A DNA stretch of 49,823 nucleotides, taken from contig JACRIY010000012.1 of the NCBI GenBank assembly GCA_016235805.1, forward strand, positions 1-49,823. The letters are read 5' to 3'. The translations under genes and the position numbers were made by a program. Below, one piece after another: positions 1-9,371 of the stretch. The notes under the pieces were generated by a model. That model had not been told where the DNA came from, ran no database searches, and saw only the letters and a list, made by a program, of their open reading frames with translations. This DNA is from Rhodocyclales bacterium (GTDB lineage Bacteria; Pseudomonadota; Gammaproteobacteria; Burkholderiales; Rhodocyclaceae). The stretch's first letter is position 1. Each line of letters starts with the position of its first letter.

Positions 1-1
1 C

Positions 2-3000
2 AGCGTCGCCATCAATCCCGACGGCACCCTGAGCTACACCCCGGACGCCAACTTCCATGGCACGGACAGCTTCAGCTACACGGTGACGAGTCCTGCCGGC
101 ATCACCGAGACGGCGACGGTGAGCGTCACCGTCACTGCGGTAAATGATGCGCCTGTGGCGACGTCAAGCGGAGGGACGACGGCCTTCACTGAAGGCAATA
201 GCGTGGCTTCGACGCCGGTGGTGATCGACAGCGGCATCACGGTTGGCGATGTGGATAGTCCGAACCTGACAGGCGCTACGATCTCGATCGGCAGCGGATT
301 CGTTGCCGGGCAAGACGTGCTCGGTTTTGCGACCATGGGTGGCATCACCGGCAGTTACAACGCGGCAACGGGGGTGCTGACACTGAGCGGCAGCGCGACG
401 GTGGCGCAGTATCAGGCCGCGCTGCGCAGCGTTACCTATACCAATACCAGCGAAACGCCTTCAACAGCGCCGCGTACGATCGACTTCGTGGTCAATGACG
501 GGCAGGCGTTGAACAACCTGAGCGCCGTGACCAGCAAGACGGTCACCGTGTCGGCGGTAGACGACACGCCGACCATCGATCTCGATGGCACGGGCGGCGG
601 CACCGGATACGCCACGACCTTCACCGAAAACGGCGCCGCCGTTCAGGTTACGACGGCATCGATGAACATCGGTGACGGCGATGACGCGACGCTTGCCGGC
701 GCCACCGTCACGCTCACCAACCCGCTGGCCGGCGATCTGCTGACCATCGGCTCGGTGCCGGCCGGCATCACCGCTTCGGTCGTCGGGAACGTCGTCACGC
801 TGACCGGAACGGCAAGCCTGGCCGACTACCGTACGGCATTGCGCGCCGTCAGCTACCTTAACACCGGCGACGACCCGGGCAACGCGGCGCGCAGCATTTC
901 CGTTGTGGTCAATGACGGAACGAGCAATAGTGCTCCGGCGATCACCACGGTCAATGTGATACCCGTTAACGATGCGCCGCTACTCGACCTCGACAGCGGG
1001 GCAAGTGGCACGGGGACCACGGTTTACGTGATGAGAAACAGCGGCGCGTCTGGCGCGAGATCGATCGCGACGCCCGATGCGAGCATTACCGACCTTGATC
1101 ACACGAACATCACGAGTGCGACAGTCACCTTGACCGGAGCGGCCAATGCCAACCAGCTATTGACCCTGTCCGCCGCCGCACAGACCGTGCTGACCGGCCT
1201 AGGCATTGGCTGGAGCTCGACGTCCAGCAGCGGTTCGATAACCCTTTCCGGCGCCGCCACCCTGGCCGACTACCAGACGGCTATCCAGCAGGTTCGCTTC
1301 ACCAGTACCAACACCACCACCGGGACGCGAACGGTCAATGTGACCGTCAGCGACGGCATGGACAACAGCAATACCGCAATCACCACGGTCAACATCGTGT
1401 CGTCGACCACCCCGATCGCGTTTGCGGCAAGTGCCAGCGGCATGGAGGATGTGTCGCCGATCCCGGTCACGCTTTCGGCTGCCGATCCCGATGGTTCGAT
1501 CGTGAGCTTCCGGATTACCTCGTTGCCCACGAATGGAACGCTGTACTCGGATGCGGCAATGACCACCACGGTATCCTCCGGCAGCTATGTCCCGGCCAGC
1601 GGCGGTGAGTTGGTCCTTTACTTCAAACCGAATACGCATTGGAGCGGCAGCACCAGCTTCAATTACCGGGCGCGGGACAATGGGGGCAGCGAAAGCAGTA
1701 CCGTGGCCGCGAGCATTGCGGTTGAAGCGGTCGCCGACGCGCCGAACCTGACAACCGCCAATTCGTTCAGCGAATTGTTCAACAGCAGCTGGGAATCCGT
1801 CGGGCCACTGACGGCCAGCGCCAATGACACCAACATCGCTTCCCACGCCAAGGGCACGGCGGCCATCGAAGGCTGGTCTCTGGTCACCACCGGCACCGGC
1901 GACACCTCGGCCAGTTCCGGCGGCACCCAGTCCAACCAGTTCTACTTCAACGCGGATGGCGATTCCCTGAGGACATCCGGTGGTGCCAGCTATGTCGCCA
2001 GCGGCATGGCGGGCAGCGCCACTGGAGGCGATTCGCAACGGGTATTTCTGCACCTCGACAATGCCGCCAATGGTTCGCCGGCGAGCCCGAACTTCCAGAC
2101 GCTGGGCATAACGCGCAGCATCAACGTCACCAATACCGCCGACGTGTACCAGTTGAGCATGAACTACGCGCCCGATGCCGCGCCGGTTGCCGGCACCGGC
2201 TTCCAGGTGGTGCTCGATGCGGGAACCAGCGGGCAGGTGACCTACACCTACGCCGCGGGCACGGTCAATTCGGATCTGGCGTGGCAGGCCATCCGCGCCG
2301 GCTTCAACTTCTCGACCACCGGCAGCCACACGATCACGATCCGGACCAACTCCGCGGAAGGCGGCGAAGGCACCGGCGCCTACTTTGACGACGTGCGCCT
2401 GGTCGCGGCGCAGGGAGCCATGCAGTACAACTACAGCAGCGCCACCACGGGAACCGTGACACGGATTGCCCTGGCCGGGAAGATCACGACAAGCCTGGTG
2501 GATACCGACGGTTCGGAAAGCCTCTCGCTGACCATCAACAACATGCCTGGCGGTTCGCGCATCACCTCGGGCGGAACGACCTACAGCCCGATCAACGGGT
2601 CGGTAACGATCCCCGCTTCGGCGCTGGCCGCCGCCTACCTGGTGTTCCCCGAAGACTATTCGGGACGCGTCGACCTGGGCGTTACGGCGACCAGCACGGA
2701 AGCATCGAACAGCGCGACTGCGAGCACATCTCAGACCCTGACCTTCCATATCTTCACCGGCGGAATTTCGGCCAGTCCGCCGCCGGCGCTGGCGGTGGTG
2801 AGCGACATCACTATCGTCGAGGGCGATTACGCGCTGTTCGATGTCAGGCTCGGAGCCCAGACCGGCAATGACGTGACGGTCACGCTCAACACGACCCCCG
2901 GCACCGCAAGCGCTGCCGACTATGGCGCGGGACTGGAGTACTCGATCAACGGCGGCACCACCTGGACCGCCTACGCCGGCAGCCTGGTGATTGCCGCGGG

Positions 3001-4795
3001 CAAGACCAGCGTCCTGGTTCGGACGCCGACCCAGGTGGATGGACTGATCGAGGGGTCGGAGACCTTCACCCTCACGGCCAACCTGACTACGGGTCCGGTA
3101 TCGAATTCAACGGCGGTCGGCACGGCGACCATCCTCGATCTGGACAGCGCGCCGATCCTGTCGGTTCGTCCGGTCGGACAATGGACCTTCGACGAGGGTT
3201 TCGGGGTACCGGCCGTCAATCAGATCCGGAACATCGTGGGCACCCTGGCGGATGCCAACACCACCAACGGCAACGAACTGCCGGACTGGGTCGCGGGTCA
3301 CGCCCAGACCTCCGGCACGGCCCTGCAGTTCGACGGCAAGGGCGCTTCGCTCGCGGTGGATCCTATCGAGCTGAACCCGATCACGCAAAACGCGACGGTC
3401 AGCTTCTGGATCAAGACCGCCCAGAATGCCACGACCGATCCGACGCAGTTTGCCGGCACCGACATCGGCTGGAACCGGCCCAGCGTCATCGGTTCGGAGC
3501 AGAATGGTGCGGTCAACGACGCGCAATGGGGCTGGATCGACAATGCCGGCCGCATCGGCATCAACGTCGGCGATACGGCGGGTGCCAAGAGCACGACGGT
3601 GATTGCCGACAACGCGTGGCATTTCGTCGCGATGACCCGTACCACGGCAGGCGTGACCCAGATCTGGGTCGACGGCGTGCTCGAAAGCACGGTCAGCAAT
3701 GCCGGCCTCGGCGGCACCATCACCAACGTGTTCGGCATCGGTTTCACCAACGGCGTCAACAACGACTTTTCGCGCAACATCACCAACGACAAGTACCTCA
3801 ATGCCACCGTCGACGACCTGCGCATCTATAGCAACGTATTGACGGCCGAGCAGGTGCTTTCGATCCAGCGGATCGAATCCAACCATCATGACGTGGCGAT
3901 CGCCAACGACGGCTCCTCGTTCCAGTTCGAGGTCACGGCGCGCGCATTCGACACCCTCACCGTGAAAGGCCTGCAGAGCGGCTGGACCATCTCCGATGGC
4001 ACCCATAGCGCGACAAGTACCGGCGTTGGCCAGATCATCGACATATCGGCGTGGGACATCGACAATCCGCTGGTGGTGACCGGCGTGACGGCGACCCAGT
4101 CGGCCCTGATCGACATCGCCGCGACCAACGGTGTGCACCAGGTGGACCAGGTGCTCAGCATCGTCAGCGTGTCCAACGCCTACGAGGGTACTGCGGCGGC
4201 CAACTCTACGGCCGGCACGGCGAATTCCGATTTCATCTTTGGCCACGACGGCAATGACACGCTCAGCGGCGCGGCAGGCGACGACCGGCTCGATGGCGGC
4301 GCCGGCAACGACAGCCTGAGTGGTGGCGCCGGCAGTGACCTGCTGGTCGGCGGCCAAGGGGCCGACACACTGAATGGTGGCCTCGGGGACCTGGCTACGG
4401 ACATCTTCGCCTGGAAGCTCAACGACGGTGGAACTCCGGGCGCAGCCGCCACCGACACGGTGACCAACTTCGGCACGGCGGCGCGCGCCTCCGGCGGCGA
4501 TGTGCTTGACCTGCGCGATCTGCTCTCGGGCGAGTCGGCGGGCACCCTGCTCGGACAGGACAACCTTGCCGACTTCCTGCATTTCGAAAAGGCAGGGGCC
4601 GATACGATCGTACATGTCAGCACCACCGGCGGCTTTGCCAGCGACCCGCATGCCGTTGGCGCTCCGTCGCCGACCGTAGCAGGGGCGACGGACCAGAAGA
4701 TCATCCTGTCCGGAGTCGATGTGATCGGAGTCTTCTCGACCGACCAGCAGGTGATCCAGGACCTGCTGACGAAGGGAAAGCTCAATACGGACTGA
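2..4795 (+). CDS. Giant type I secreted RTX adhesin, 3' part (partial)
   Basis: The reading frame is already open at base 2, so the true start lies upstream. About 1597 residues are visible. They read as secreted adhesin modules: a cadherin/VCBS-like repeat end (YTPDANFHGTDSFSY), three repeats of roughly 120-140 residues with the pattern VNDAP...LTLSGSAT..Y..ALR.V.Y.N, a further Ig-like module, a probable carbohydrate-binding-like region (about 1750-2420), a Calx-beta module (about 2790-3150) and a LamG/concanavalin-like module (about 3160-3840). At 4225-4390 come glycine/aspartate-rich RTX nonapeptides such as GHDGNDTLSG. The last 130 residues match the VC_A0849-type type I secretion target domain (DTVTNF, GDVLDLRDLL, FEKAGADTIVHVS). 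The protein should be exported through an ABC/HlyD/TolC channel and act in attachment or biofilm formation, with RTX folding dependent on calcium outside the cell. Ligand and total length are unknown. Family call is secure; module borders are approximate. Confidence 0.93.
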   Translation, partial: SVAINPDGTLSYTPDANFHGTDSFSYTVTSPAGITETATVSVTVTAVNDAPVATSSGGTTAFTEGNSVASTPVVIDSGITVGDVDSPNLTGATISIGSGFVAGQDVLGFATMGGITGSYNAATGVLTLSGSATVAQYQAALRSVTYTNTSETPSTAPRTIDFVVNDGQALNNLSAVTSKTVTVSAVDDTPTIDLDGTGGGTGYATTFTENGAAVQVTTASMNIGDGDDATLAGATVTLTNPLAGDLLTIGSVPAGITASVVGNVVTLTGTASLADYRTALRAVSYLNTGDDPGNAARSISVVVNDGTSNSAPAITTVNVIPVNDAPLLDLDSGASGTGTTVYVMRNSGASGARSIATPDASITDLDHTNITSATVTLTGAANANQLLTLSAAAQTVLTGLGIGWSSTSSSGSITLSGAATLADYQTAIQQVRFTSTNTTTGTRTVNVTVSDGMDNSNTAITTVNIVSSTTPIAFAASASGMEDVSPIPVTLSAADPDGSIVSFRITSLPTNGTLYSDAAMTTTVSSGSYVPASGGELVLYFKPNTHWSGSTSFNYRARDNGGSESSTVAASIAVEAVADAPNLTTANSFSELFNSSWESVGPLTASANDTNIASHAKGTAAIEGWSLVTTGTGDTSASSGGTQSNQFYFNADGDSLRTSGGASYVASGMAGSATGGDSQRVFLHLDNAANGSPASPNFQTLGITRSINVTNTADVYQLSMNYAPDAAPVAGTGFQVVLDAGTSGQVTYTYAAGTVNSDLAWQAIRAGFNFSTTGSHTITIRTNSAEGGEGTGAYFDDVRLVAAQGAMQYNYSSATTGTVTRIALAGKITTSLVDTDGSESLSLTINNMPGGSRITSGGTTYSPINGSVTIPASALAAAYLVFPEDYSGRVDLGVTATSTEASNSATASTSQTLTFHIFTGGISASPPPALAVVSDITIVEGDYALFDVRLGAQTGNDVTVTLNTTPGTASAADYGAGLEYSINGGTTWTAYAGSLVIAAGKTSVLVRTPTQVDGLIEGSETFTLTANLTTGPVSNSTAVGTATILDLDSAPILSVRPVGQWTFDEGFGVPAVNQIRNIVGTLADANTTNGNELPDWVAGHAQTSGTALQFDGKGASLAVDPIELNPITQNATVSFWIKTAQNATTDPTQFAGTDIGWNRPSVIGSEQNGAVNDAQWGWIDNAGRIGINVGDTAGAKSTTVIADNAWHFVAMTRTTAGVTQIWVDGVLESTVSNAGLGGTITNVFGIGFTNGVNNDFSRNITNDKYLNATVDDLRIYSNVLTAEQVLSIQRIESNHHDVAIANDGSSFQFEVTARAFDTLTVKGLQSGWTISDGTHSATSTGVGQIIDISAWDIDNPLVVTGVTATQSALIDIAATNGVHQVDQVLSIVSVSNAYEGTAAANSTAGTANSDFIFGHDGNDTLSGAAGDDRLDGGAGNDSLSGGAGSDLLVGGQGADTLNGGLGDLATDIFAWKLNDGGTPGAAATDTVTNFGTAARASGGDVLDLRDLLSGESAGTLLGQDNLADFLHFEKAGADTIVHVSTTGGFASDPHAVGAPSPTVAGATDQKIILSGVDVIGVFSTDQQVIQDLLTKGKLNTD

Positions 4796-4822
4796 CGCGG
4801 CGCCACCGCTGCCGCTCGCCCC

Positions 4823-4848
4823 AAAAGTCGGCGTCGGCGACACGGCGA
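4823..4848 (+). repeat. Dispersed 25-bp motif, copy A (intergenic)
   Basis: This copy of the recurring motif (core AAGTCGGCGYCGGCGACACG) lies 28 bases after the adhesin stop codon and outside any gene I accept. It differs from the commonest form by C-to-T and G-to-A changes. Its non-coding position argues against simple coding bias as the cause of the similarity. Confidence 0.45.
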
Positions 4849-4875
4849 TGTTCGAGGTGTGGCGGGTGCGGTGTT

Positions 4876-5424
4876 TCAGTGGAGCAGGCGCGGAGTGCCG
4901 CTATGCGCTGCTTCGGCCGTGGCGCGGCCGCCACCGCCCACATCGAGGGTCAGCCCCCATTCCGCCGCCGTGGCGGTTTGCTGCAGCAGGCGCGCCAGCA
5001 CGTGCAGCAGCTTTTCGTCGAGTTTGAGGTTGATGCCCTGGCCCAGTTGCGGCAGCAGCGTCAGCGTCTGTGCCTCCGCGGTGGCCGGATTGACGTTGAT
5101 GCGGGCCAGCAGGACCGGTTCTTCACCCAAGGGGAACACCGACCCCGGATGGTACTGGCTGGCAAAATCCGCATTGCCCACCGCCTTGCCGTGTGCCAGT
5201 TCCGAGAGCGTGTTGCGTGTCAGCGGGTCGCCCGATTTGCGCGCACTGAAGCTGTCGGCAATGGTCATCAGCACCGGCCACAGCAGGGCAAGGTAGCGGC
5301 GGGTGATCCAGAAGCGGAACTCGGCATCGTCGCTGCTGCGGATGCGCAAAAGTATCCTGTCCTGCGCCGCGTCGTAGCTGGCGCTGAACTGCTCGAGTTG
5401 CGGTGGCTTGCTCAAGGCGGGCAT
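4876..5424 (-). CDS. Uncharacterised 182-aa protein
   Basis: I do not recognise this protein. It has 182 residues, no signal peptide and no obvious membrane segment. A hydrophobic, aromatic patch near residues 38-52 (FWITRRYLALLWPVLMT) is followed by an acidic, leucine-rich C-terminal half with a helical stretch (LDEKLLHVLARLLQQ), then a glycine-rich tail. This looks like a small soluble or membrane-associated protein. It is divergent from the TolC-family gene (161-base gap) and convergent with the adhesin (80-base gap). The position suggests, but does not show, a role in adhesin export or surface function. The ATG start has only a weak Shine-Dalgarno sequence. Codon use looks like that of its neighbours and the frame is long and uninterrupted, so it is probably a real gene. 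Confidence 0.6.
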   Translation of the reverse strand: MPALSKPPQLEQFSASYDAAQDRILLRIRSSDDAEFRFWITRRYLALLWPVLMTIADSFSARKSGDPLTRNTLSELAHGKAVGNADFASQYHPGSVFPLGEEPVLLARINVNPATAEAQTLTLLPQLGQGINLKLDEKLLHVLARLLQQTATAAEWGLTLDVGGGGRATAEAAHSGTPRLLH

Positions 5425-5543
5425 TCCATGACAGATCGCGGCAGCGCCGCCGCATCCCGGCCGATGCAGCAGCCACGGCCTGCCGCGTTACGTGCGGAAC
5501 CGATCAACATCGTGGCGCGAGAGGGAGGGAACATGGGATTCGA

Positions 5544-5549
5544 TATAAT
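5544..5549 (+). promoter_or_regulatory. Candidate sigma-70 -10 box for the TolC-family gene
   Basis: A perfect TATAAT sits in a short AT-rich patch (cgatataattaaag) inside otherwise GC-rich DNA, about 37 bases before the GTG start of the TolC-family gene. No good -35 hexamer is found 16-18 bases upstream, so an activator or an alternative holoenzyme may be needed. Assignment rests on the -10 box and its position alone. Confidence 0.35.
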
Positions 5550-5585
5550 TAAAGTATTCAATCGTCGACGTGGATTCTAGCAACA

Positions 5586-7589
5586 GTGACCGGTGCTTCC
5601 AGGCAGGCTTGGGTGTTGTGTTCGGCTTTGCTTTTCCTGGCGGGGGGCAATGCGCTGGCTGCCGCCCACCTGACCCTGAAGGAAGTCGTGCAGACGGTGG
5701 TGCTCACCAATCCCGAAGTCCTGGTCAAGTGGCATGCGTTCAAGAGCGCCTCCGCCGAGGTTGATGTGGCGCGTGCCGGATTCCTGCCCAAGTTGGATCT
5801 TACCGCCAGCGTCGGGCGCGAACGCCTGCGGCAGCCGGGAGTCGCCGATCGCGATTTTTCAAGCAGCGGCAACACGTTGACGCTGACGCAGATGCTTTAC
5901 GACGGCTTTACCACGGCGAACGACGTCAGGCGCATGGGCAAGGCCCAACTGACGCGCTACTTCGAATTGCTCGATGCCGCCGAAGCCGCCGCGCTCGAAG
6001 GCGCACGCGCCTACTTCGACGTGATCCGCTATCGCCAGTTGATGCTGCTGGCGGAAAACAACTACGTCGAGCATCGGTCCAGCTATGAACTGCTGCTCAG
6101 GCGCGCGCAGTCGGGGGCAGGGCGGCGGGTGGATGTCGAACATGCCGCAAGCCGCCTGGCATTGGCCGAACTCAACCTGAATACCGAGGCGGCCAATCTG
6201 CACGACGTGACGGCGCGTTTCATGCGCCTGGTCGGCCATCCGCCGCCCCCGGTGATGTTCGCCCCGTCGCGCATGGCCCGCGACTACCCCGGCAGCGAGC
6301 CGGATGCACTGAAGATGGCATTCCGACGCAATCCGACCCTGCGCGCCGCGGTGGAAAACGTCGAATCGACGCAGCATGACCTGGAGATGCGGCGCGGCGC
6401 CTTCCATCCGAAGCTCGACCTGCGCTTGCGCAATGAATCCAACGGCAACTACCAGGGCACGATAGGTACCCGTCAGAACAATGTCGCCGAAGTGCTGCTC
6501 AGCTACAACCTGTTCAACGGCGGGGCGGATGTCGCGCGCCAGCGGGTGTTTTCCGAGCGCAGGAATATGGCGCTGGATCAGCGCGACAAGGCCTGCGTCG
6601 ATATCCGCCAGACCCTGTCGATCGCCTACAACGAGGTGTTGCGGCTGCGCGCCCAGCAGGCGAACCTCGACCAGCAGGTTGGCGCCATCGAGCGCACGCG
6701 CGATGCCTACAAGGCGCAGTTCAACATCGGCCAGCGCTCGCTGCTGGACCTGCTGGATACGGAAAATGAACTGCTCAATGCACGGCGTACCGCCGTCAAT
6801 GCCGACCTCGACCTGGCGTTTGCCTACTTGCGCACGCAGGCCGGCATCGGGCGCCTCCTGGAGCATCTGGAACTGAAGCGCATCGACGATGCGGAGCAAC
6901 CGGATCCCGCCGAGTTCGCCGCCATTGTCGAAACCGACATCTGCCCGCCGGAAGCTCCCGGTAGCTATCTGGTCAATCTCGATGCGCTGACCGCCCGAGC
7001 CATGGCCCAACTGGACGCGACCAAGGCGCCCACGGCGCCGCTGCCCCTGTCGACGCCGCTGCCGAGTCCGGCGAGCCCGGGTCCGAACGCGATGCTCCCC
7101 GCCGGCGACACGCCATCCGTGCCACAGGCACGTGTTCCCTCATCCGCCAACGCCCCGGTGGTGGCCCCGGACCTGCAGCCTGTGCCGCCATCATCCGCTG
7201 CCGGTACCGATGCGCAGGAGTTGACGGCACGCGTCAAGGCATGGGCCGCCGCCTGGGCCGCCAAGGATTTCGCGAGCTACGCCGCGTTCTATGCGCCGAC
7301 CTTCGTACCCGCCGATGGTACGAGCCGCGATGCCTGGGCGAAGCAGCGCGCGCAGCGCATCGCCGCGGCGGACCAGCTAGAGGTCGATGTCAGCAACTTC
7401 AACCTCAGGCGCGACGCCAATGACATGGTGATGGTCGAGTTCCAGCAGCGCTACCGGTCTACGACCTATCGCGACGTCACGCTCAAGGCACTGCGCTGGA
7501 TCAAGGTGGGCGGCCAATGGCTGATCGAACGCGAGGCCGCGCTGCCGTTGCCCTCCGTGGCATCGATACGGGAGGGGAGCGGGACGTGA
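5586..7589 (+). CDS. TolC-family outer membrane efflux/secretion channel with C-terminal NTF2-like domain
   Basis: TolC-like proteins form the outer-membrane trimeric duct of type I secretion and efflux machines. The GTG start gives a signal peptide (hydrophobic core VLCSALLFLAGG, cleavage near ALA, about residue 25). Residues of about 30-440 carry the two TolC repeats: LTLTQMLYDGFTTANDVRR and LLSYNLFNGGADVARQR are the paired strand/helix signatures, and FNIGQRSLLDLLDTENEL is the conserved C-terminal coil. A linker of about 65 residues rich in Pro, Ala and Ser follows. Residues of about 545-660 resemble an NTF2/SnoaL-like fold of the Cds6 type (RVKAWAAAWAAKDF, LRWIKVGGQWLIERE), which is absent from ordinary TolC (about 450-490 residues). 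The gene follows the adhesin gene and overlaps the next gene by four bases. It is the likely exit channel for the adhesin, but the ABC and HlyD partners are not in view. Confidence 0.88.
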   Translation: MTGASRQAWVLCSALLFLAGGNALAAAHLTLKEVVQTVVLTNPEVLVKWHAFKSASAEVDVARAGFLPKLDLTASVGRERLRQPGVADRDFSSSGNTLTLTQMLYDGFTTANDVRRMGKAQLTRYFELLDAAEAAALEGARAYFDVIRYRQLMLLAENNYVEHRSSYELLLRRAQSGAGRRVDVEHAASRLALAELNLNTEAANLHDVTARFMRLVGHPPPPVMFAPSRMARDYPGSEPDALKMAFRRNPTLRAAVENVESTQHDLEMRRGAFHPKLDLRLRNESNGNYQGTIGTRQNNVAEVLLSYNLFNGGADVARQRVFSERRNMALDQRDKACVDIRQTLSIAYNEVLRLRAQQANLDQQVGAIERTRDAYKAQFNIGQRSLLDLLDTENELLNARRTAVNADLDLAFAYLRTQAGIGRLLEHLELKRIDDAEQPDPAEFAAIVETDICPPEAPGSYLVNLDALTARAMAQLDATKAPTAPLPLSTPLPSPASPGPNAMLPAGDTPSVPQARVPSSANAPVVAPDLQPVPPSSAAGTDAQELTARVKAWAAAWAAKDFASYAAFYAPTFVPADGTSRDAWAKQRAQRIAAADQLEVDVSNFNLRRDANDMVMVEFQQRYRSTTYRDVTLKALRWIKVGGQWLIEREAALPLPSVASIREGSGT

Positions 7590-8500
7590 GGGCTTCTCCG
7601 CGCCAGCTTCTGGAATTTGCGCTGCTGATGCTTGCGGCGTGGCTACCGCTGATTCCGGCAGCAAGTGCCCAGGGCGTGACCATGCCCACGCTCGACCGGA
7701 TACGGCAGAACGGCGCGATCTACGTCGGGCATCGCGAGTCGTCGATTCCGTTCTCCTATATGGCCGGCGACGAGCCGGTCGGCTATTCGATGGACCTGTG
7801 CCAGGGTATCGTCGGGGCGATCCGCGGCAAACTTGGCGCACCTGCGTTGCCGGTGGTATATGTGCCGGCGAACAGTTCCACCCGCCTGTTGCTTTTGATG
7901 ACTGGCGCGATCGACCTCGAATGCGGTTCGACCACCAATACCAGGACCCGGCAGAACCAGGTGGCTTTCAGCGTCACCACCTTTGTTTCCGGTATCAAGG
8001 CGCTGGTGCGCAAGGATTCGGGATTGGAACGCCTTGCCGACCTGAGCGGCAAGGTGGTGGCAACCACGGCCGGAACAACCACCGAACGCGCGGTGCGGAC
8101 GGCCATGGCGGGGCGCAATGCCTCGGTGCGCTTCAAGAATGCGCGCGACCACGGCGAATCGCTGACGATGGTCGTATCGCGCCAGGCCGATGCCTTCGCG
8201 CTCGATGACGCCGTCCTTGCAGGGCTGTTGGCCGGCTTGCCCGACAGGGACCAGTACCGGCTGCTGGAGGAGAACTTCGGCCTGGAGCCTTATGCGATCG
8301 GATTGCGCAAGGACGATCCGGATTTCAAGAAGCTGGTCGACGACGCGTTGATCGCGATGATGGGCAGTGGAGAAATGGAACGGCTATACGAAAAATGGTT
8401 CATGTCGCCGATTCCGCCGAACAAGATCAATCTGCGGATTCCGATGAGCGACATGCTCAGGGGAATGTTGCGCAATCCCAGTGATGCCGGAATCCAGTGA
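7586..8500 (+). CDS. Periplasmic amino-acid-type ABC transporter substrate-binding protein
   Basis: This 304-residue protein belongs to the family 3 solute-binding proteins (GltI/HisJ-like). I place the start at GTG 7586. It overlaps the upstream stop codon (GTGA), has a strong GGAGGGGAG site at 7571-7579 and gives a clean signal peptide (LLEFALLMLAAWLPLIPAASA). The longer frame from 7517 would put 23 hydrophilic residues in front. Family features are LDRIRQNGAIYVGHRESSIPFSY at the first strand, GYSMDLC, the TGAIDLECGSTTNT hinge and ligand region, and GSGEMERLYEKWF near the end. No permease or ATPase gene is adjacent, so it may supply an unlinked transporter or act as a sensor domain partner. 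Translational coupling to the TolC-family gene implies a shared role. The ligand cannot be read from the sequence. Confidence 0.85.
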   Translation: MRASPRQLLEFALLMLAAWLPLIPAASAQGVTMPTLDRIRQNGAIYVGHRESSIPFSYMAGDEPVGYSMDLCQGIVGAIRGKLGAPALPVVYVPANSSTRLLLLMTGAIDLECGSTTNTRTRQNQVAFSVTTFVSGIKALVRKDSGLERLADLSGKVVATTAGTTTERAVRTAMAGRNASVRFKNARDHGESLTMVVSRQADAFALDDAVLAGLLAGLPDRDQYRLLEENFGLEPYAIGLRKDDPDFKKLVDDALIAMMGSGEMERLYEKWFMSPIPPNKINLRIPMSDMLRGMLRNPSDAGIQ

Positions 8501-8573
8501 GCGGAATCGCGGCGCCTTTGGGATGACCTCCCGCATTTCGGGTCGCGGCGGGAGGGTTTGCCGGTCGAGCCGG

Positions 8574-9347
8574 ATGAAGTTTCGCTCATCGCTTGCCTGC
8601 TTGTGCGTCATTGCCGTCGGCATCGGATTGGCCGGAAGGCCGGCCAGTGCACAGGACGTCGCGGACGTAGTCGCGCCTTCCGGTCCGGCGACAAGCGTCA
8701 TGGCGCCGCAGCCGGAAGCCAGCGAAAAGCGTGCCGAACTGGAGCGGGAGATCGGGAAACTCGAGGATCGGTTCCTGCAGCTTGAAAAATCGAACCAGGA
8801 ACTGAAGGCGAGCAACGAGCAGTTGCGCCAGAAGTTGCGTGTCGCGGCGGTAGCCGGCAAGGGTTTCTCCCGCAGCCTGGCGCGCCGTACTTTCAGCCGC
8901 GTGTCGCGCCACGTCGCGGCCGCGGGAGGGGCCGCCGTGCCCTATGTGGGCGCCGGCGTGCTCTCCGGCATGATCCGACTCGATGTCAGGGATGGCTGCG
9001 AGACCCTCGAGGAGCTCAACGACCTGAATCGCGCACTGGATCTGGATGCCGTGGAAACCTCACGGCTATGCGTCATGCAGGTGCCGACAAGCGAGCAGAT
9101 CCTGGGCCAGGTCCTTGCCAACTGGCGCACTGCCTATGCCATATCGGCGGCGTGGGCCAACCAGTATCAGGCCGTGCTTCCGCCCGAACCGCCGGTGGTT
9201 CCGCATGCGGGGGCCAACGAGTTGTGGATGGCCGTGTTCGGTCCCAATCCGGCGGTCGCCGTGCCGCTCTCGCCCAGGGCGACGACCTCGCCGACGGCAC
9301 CCCTGCCGCCCATCCCTCCATTGCCACCGGGCATCCGGCTGCCCTGA
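8574..9347 (+). CDS. Secreted coiled-coil protein of unknown function
   Basis: I do not recognise this protein (257 residues from ATG 8574). That start gives a typical signal peptide (MKFRSSLACLCVIAVGIGLA, cleavage near ASA). In-frame ATGs upstream (8481, 8523) would add a basic, low-hydrophobicity stretch. After the signal comes a heptad-patterned coiled coil (ELEREIGKLEDRFLQLEKSN), then a small glycine/alanine-rich hydrophobic region (AAAGGAAVPYVGAGVLSGM) that could insert in a membrane. A domain with two cysteines follows (DGCETLEEL, RLCVMQVP), and then a proline-rich tail. It lies 73 bases after the binding-protein gene on the same strand and may be the last member of that transcription unit. 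It ends 24 bases before the convergent fliG. A periplasmic structural or adaptor role is possible but unproved. Confidence 0.65.
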   Translation: MKFRSSLACLCVIAVGIGLAGRPASAQDVADVVAPSGPATSVMAPQPEASEKRAELEREIGKLEDRFLQLEKSNQELKASNEQLRQKLRVAAVAGKGFSRSLARRTFSRVSRHVAAAGGAAVPYVGAGVLSGMIRLDVRDGCETLEELNDLNRALDLDAVETSRLCVMQVPTSEQILGQVLANWRTAYAISAAWANQYQAVLPPEPPVVPHAGANELWMAVFGPNPAVAVPLSPRATTSPTAPLPPIPPLPPGIRLP

Positions 9348-9371
9348 AGCAGCGCCGGCGCGAAAAGGCGA

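Noticed and set aside
1199..4843. Two long minus-strand open frames (1199-2749 and 3107-4843) opposite the adhesin
   Set aside because: They have Arg/Gly/Val-rich composition with no recognisable domain and lie opposite a clear adhesin; long antisense frames are common in high-GC DNA.
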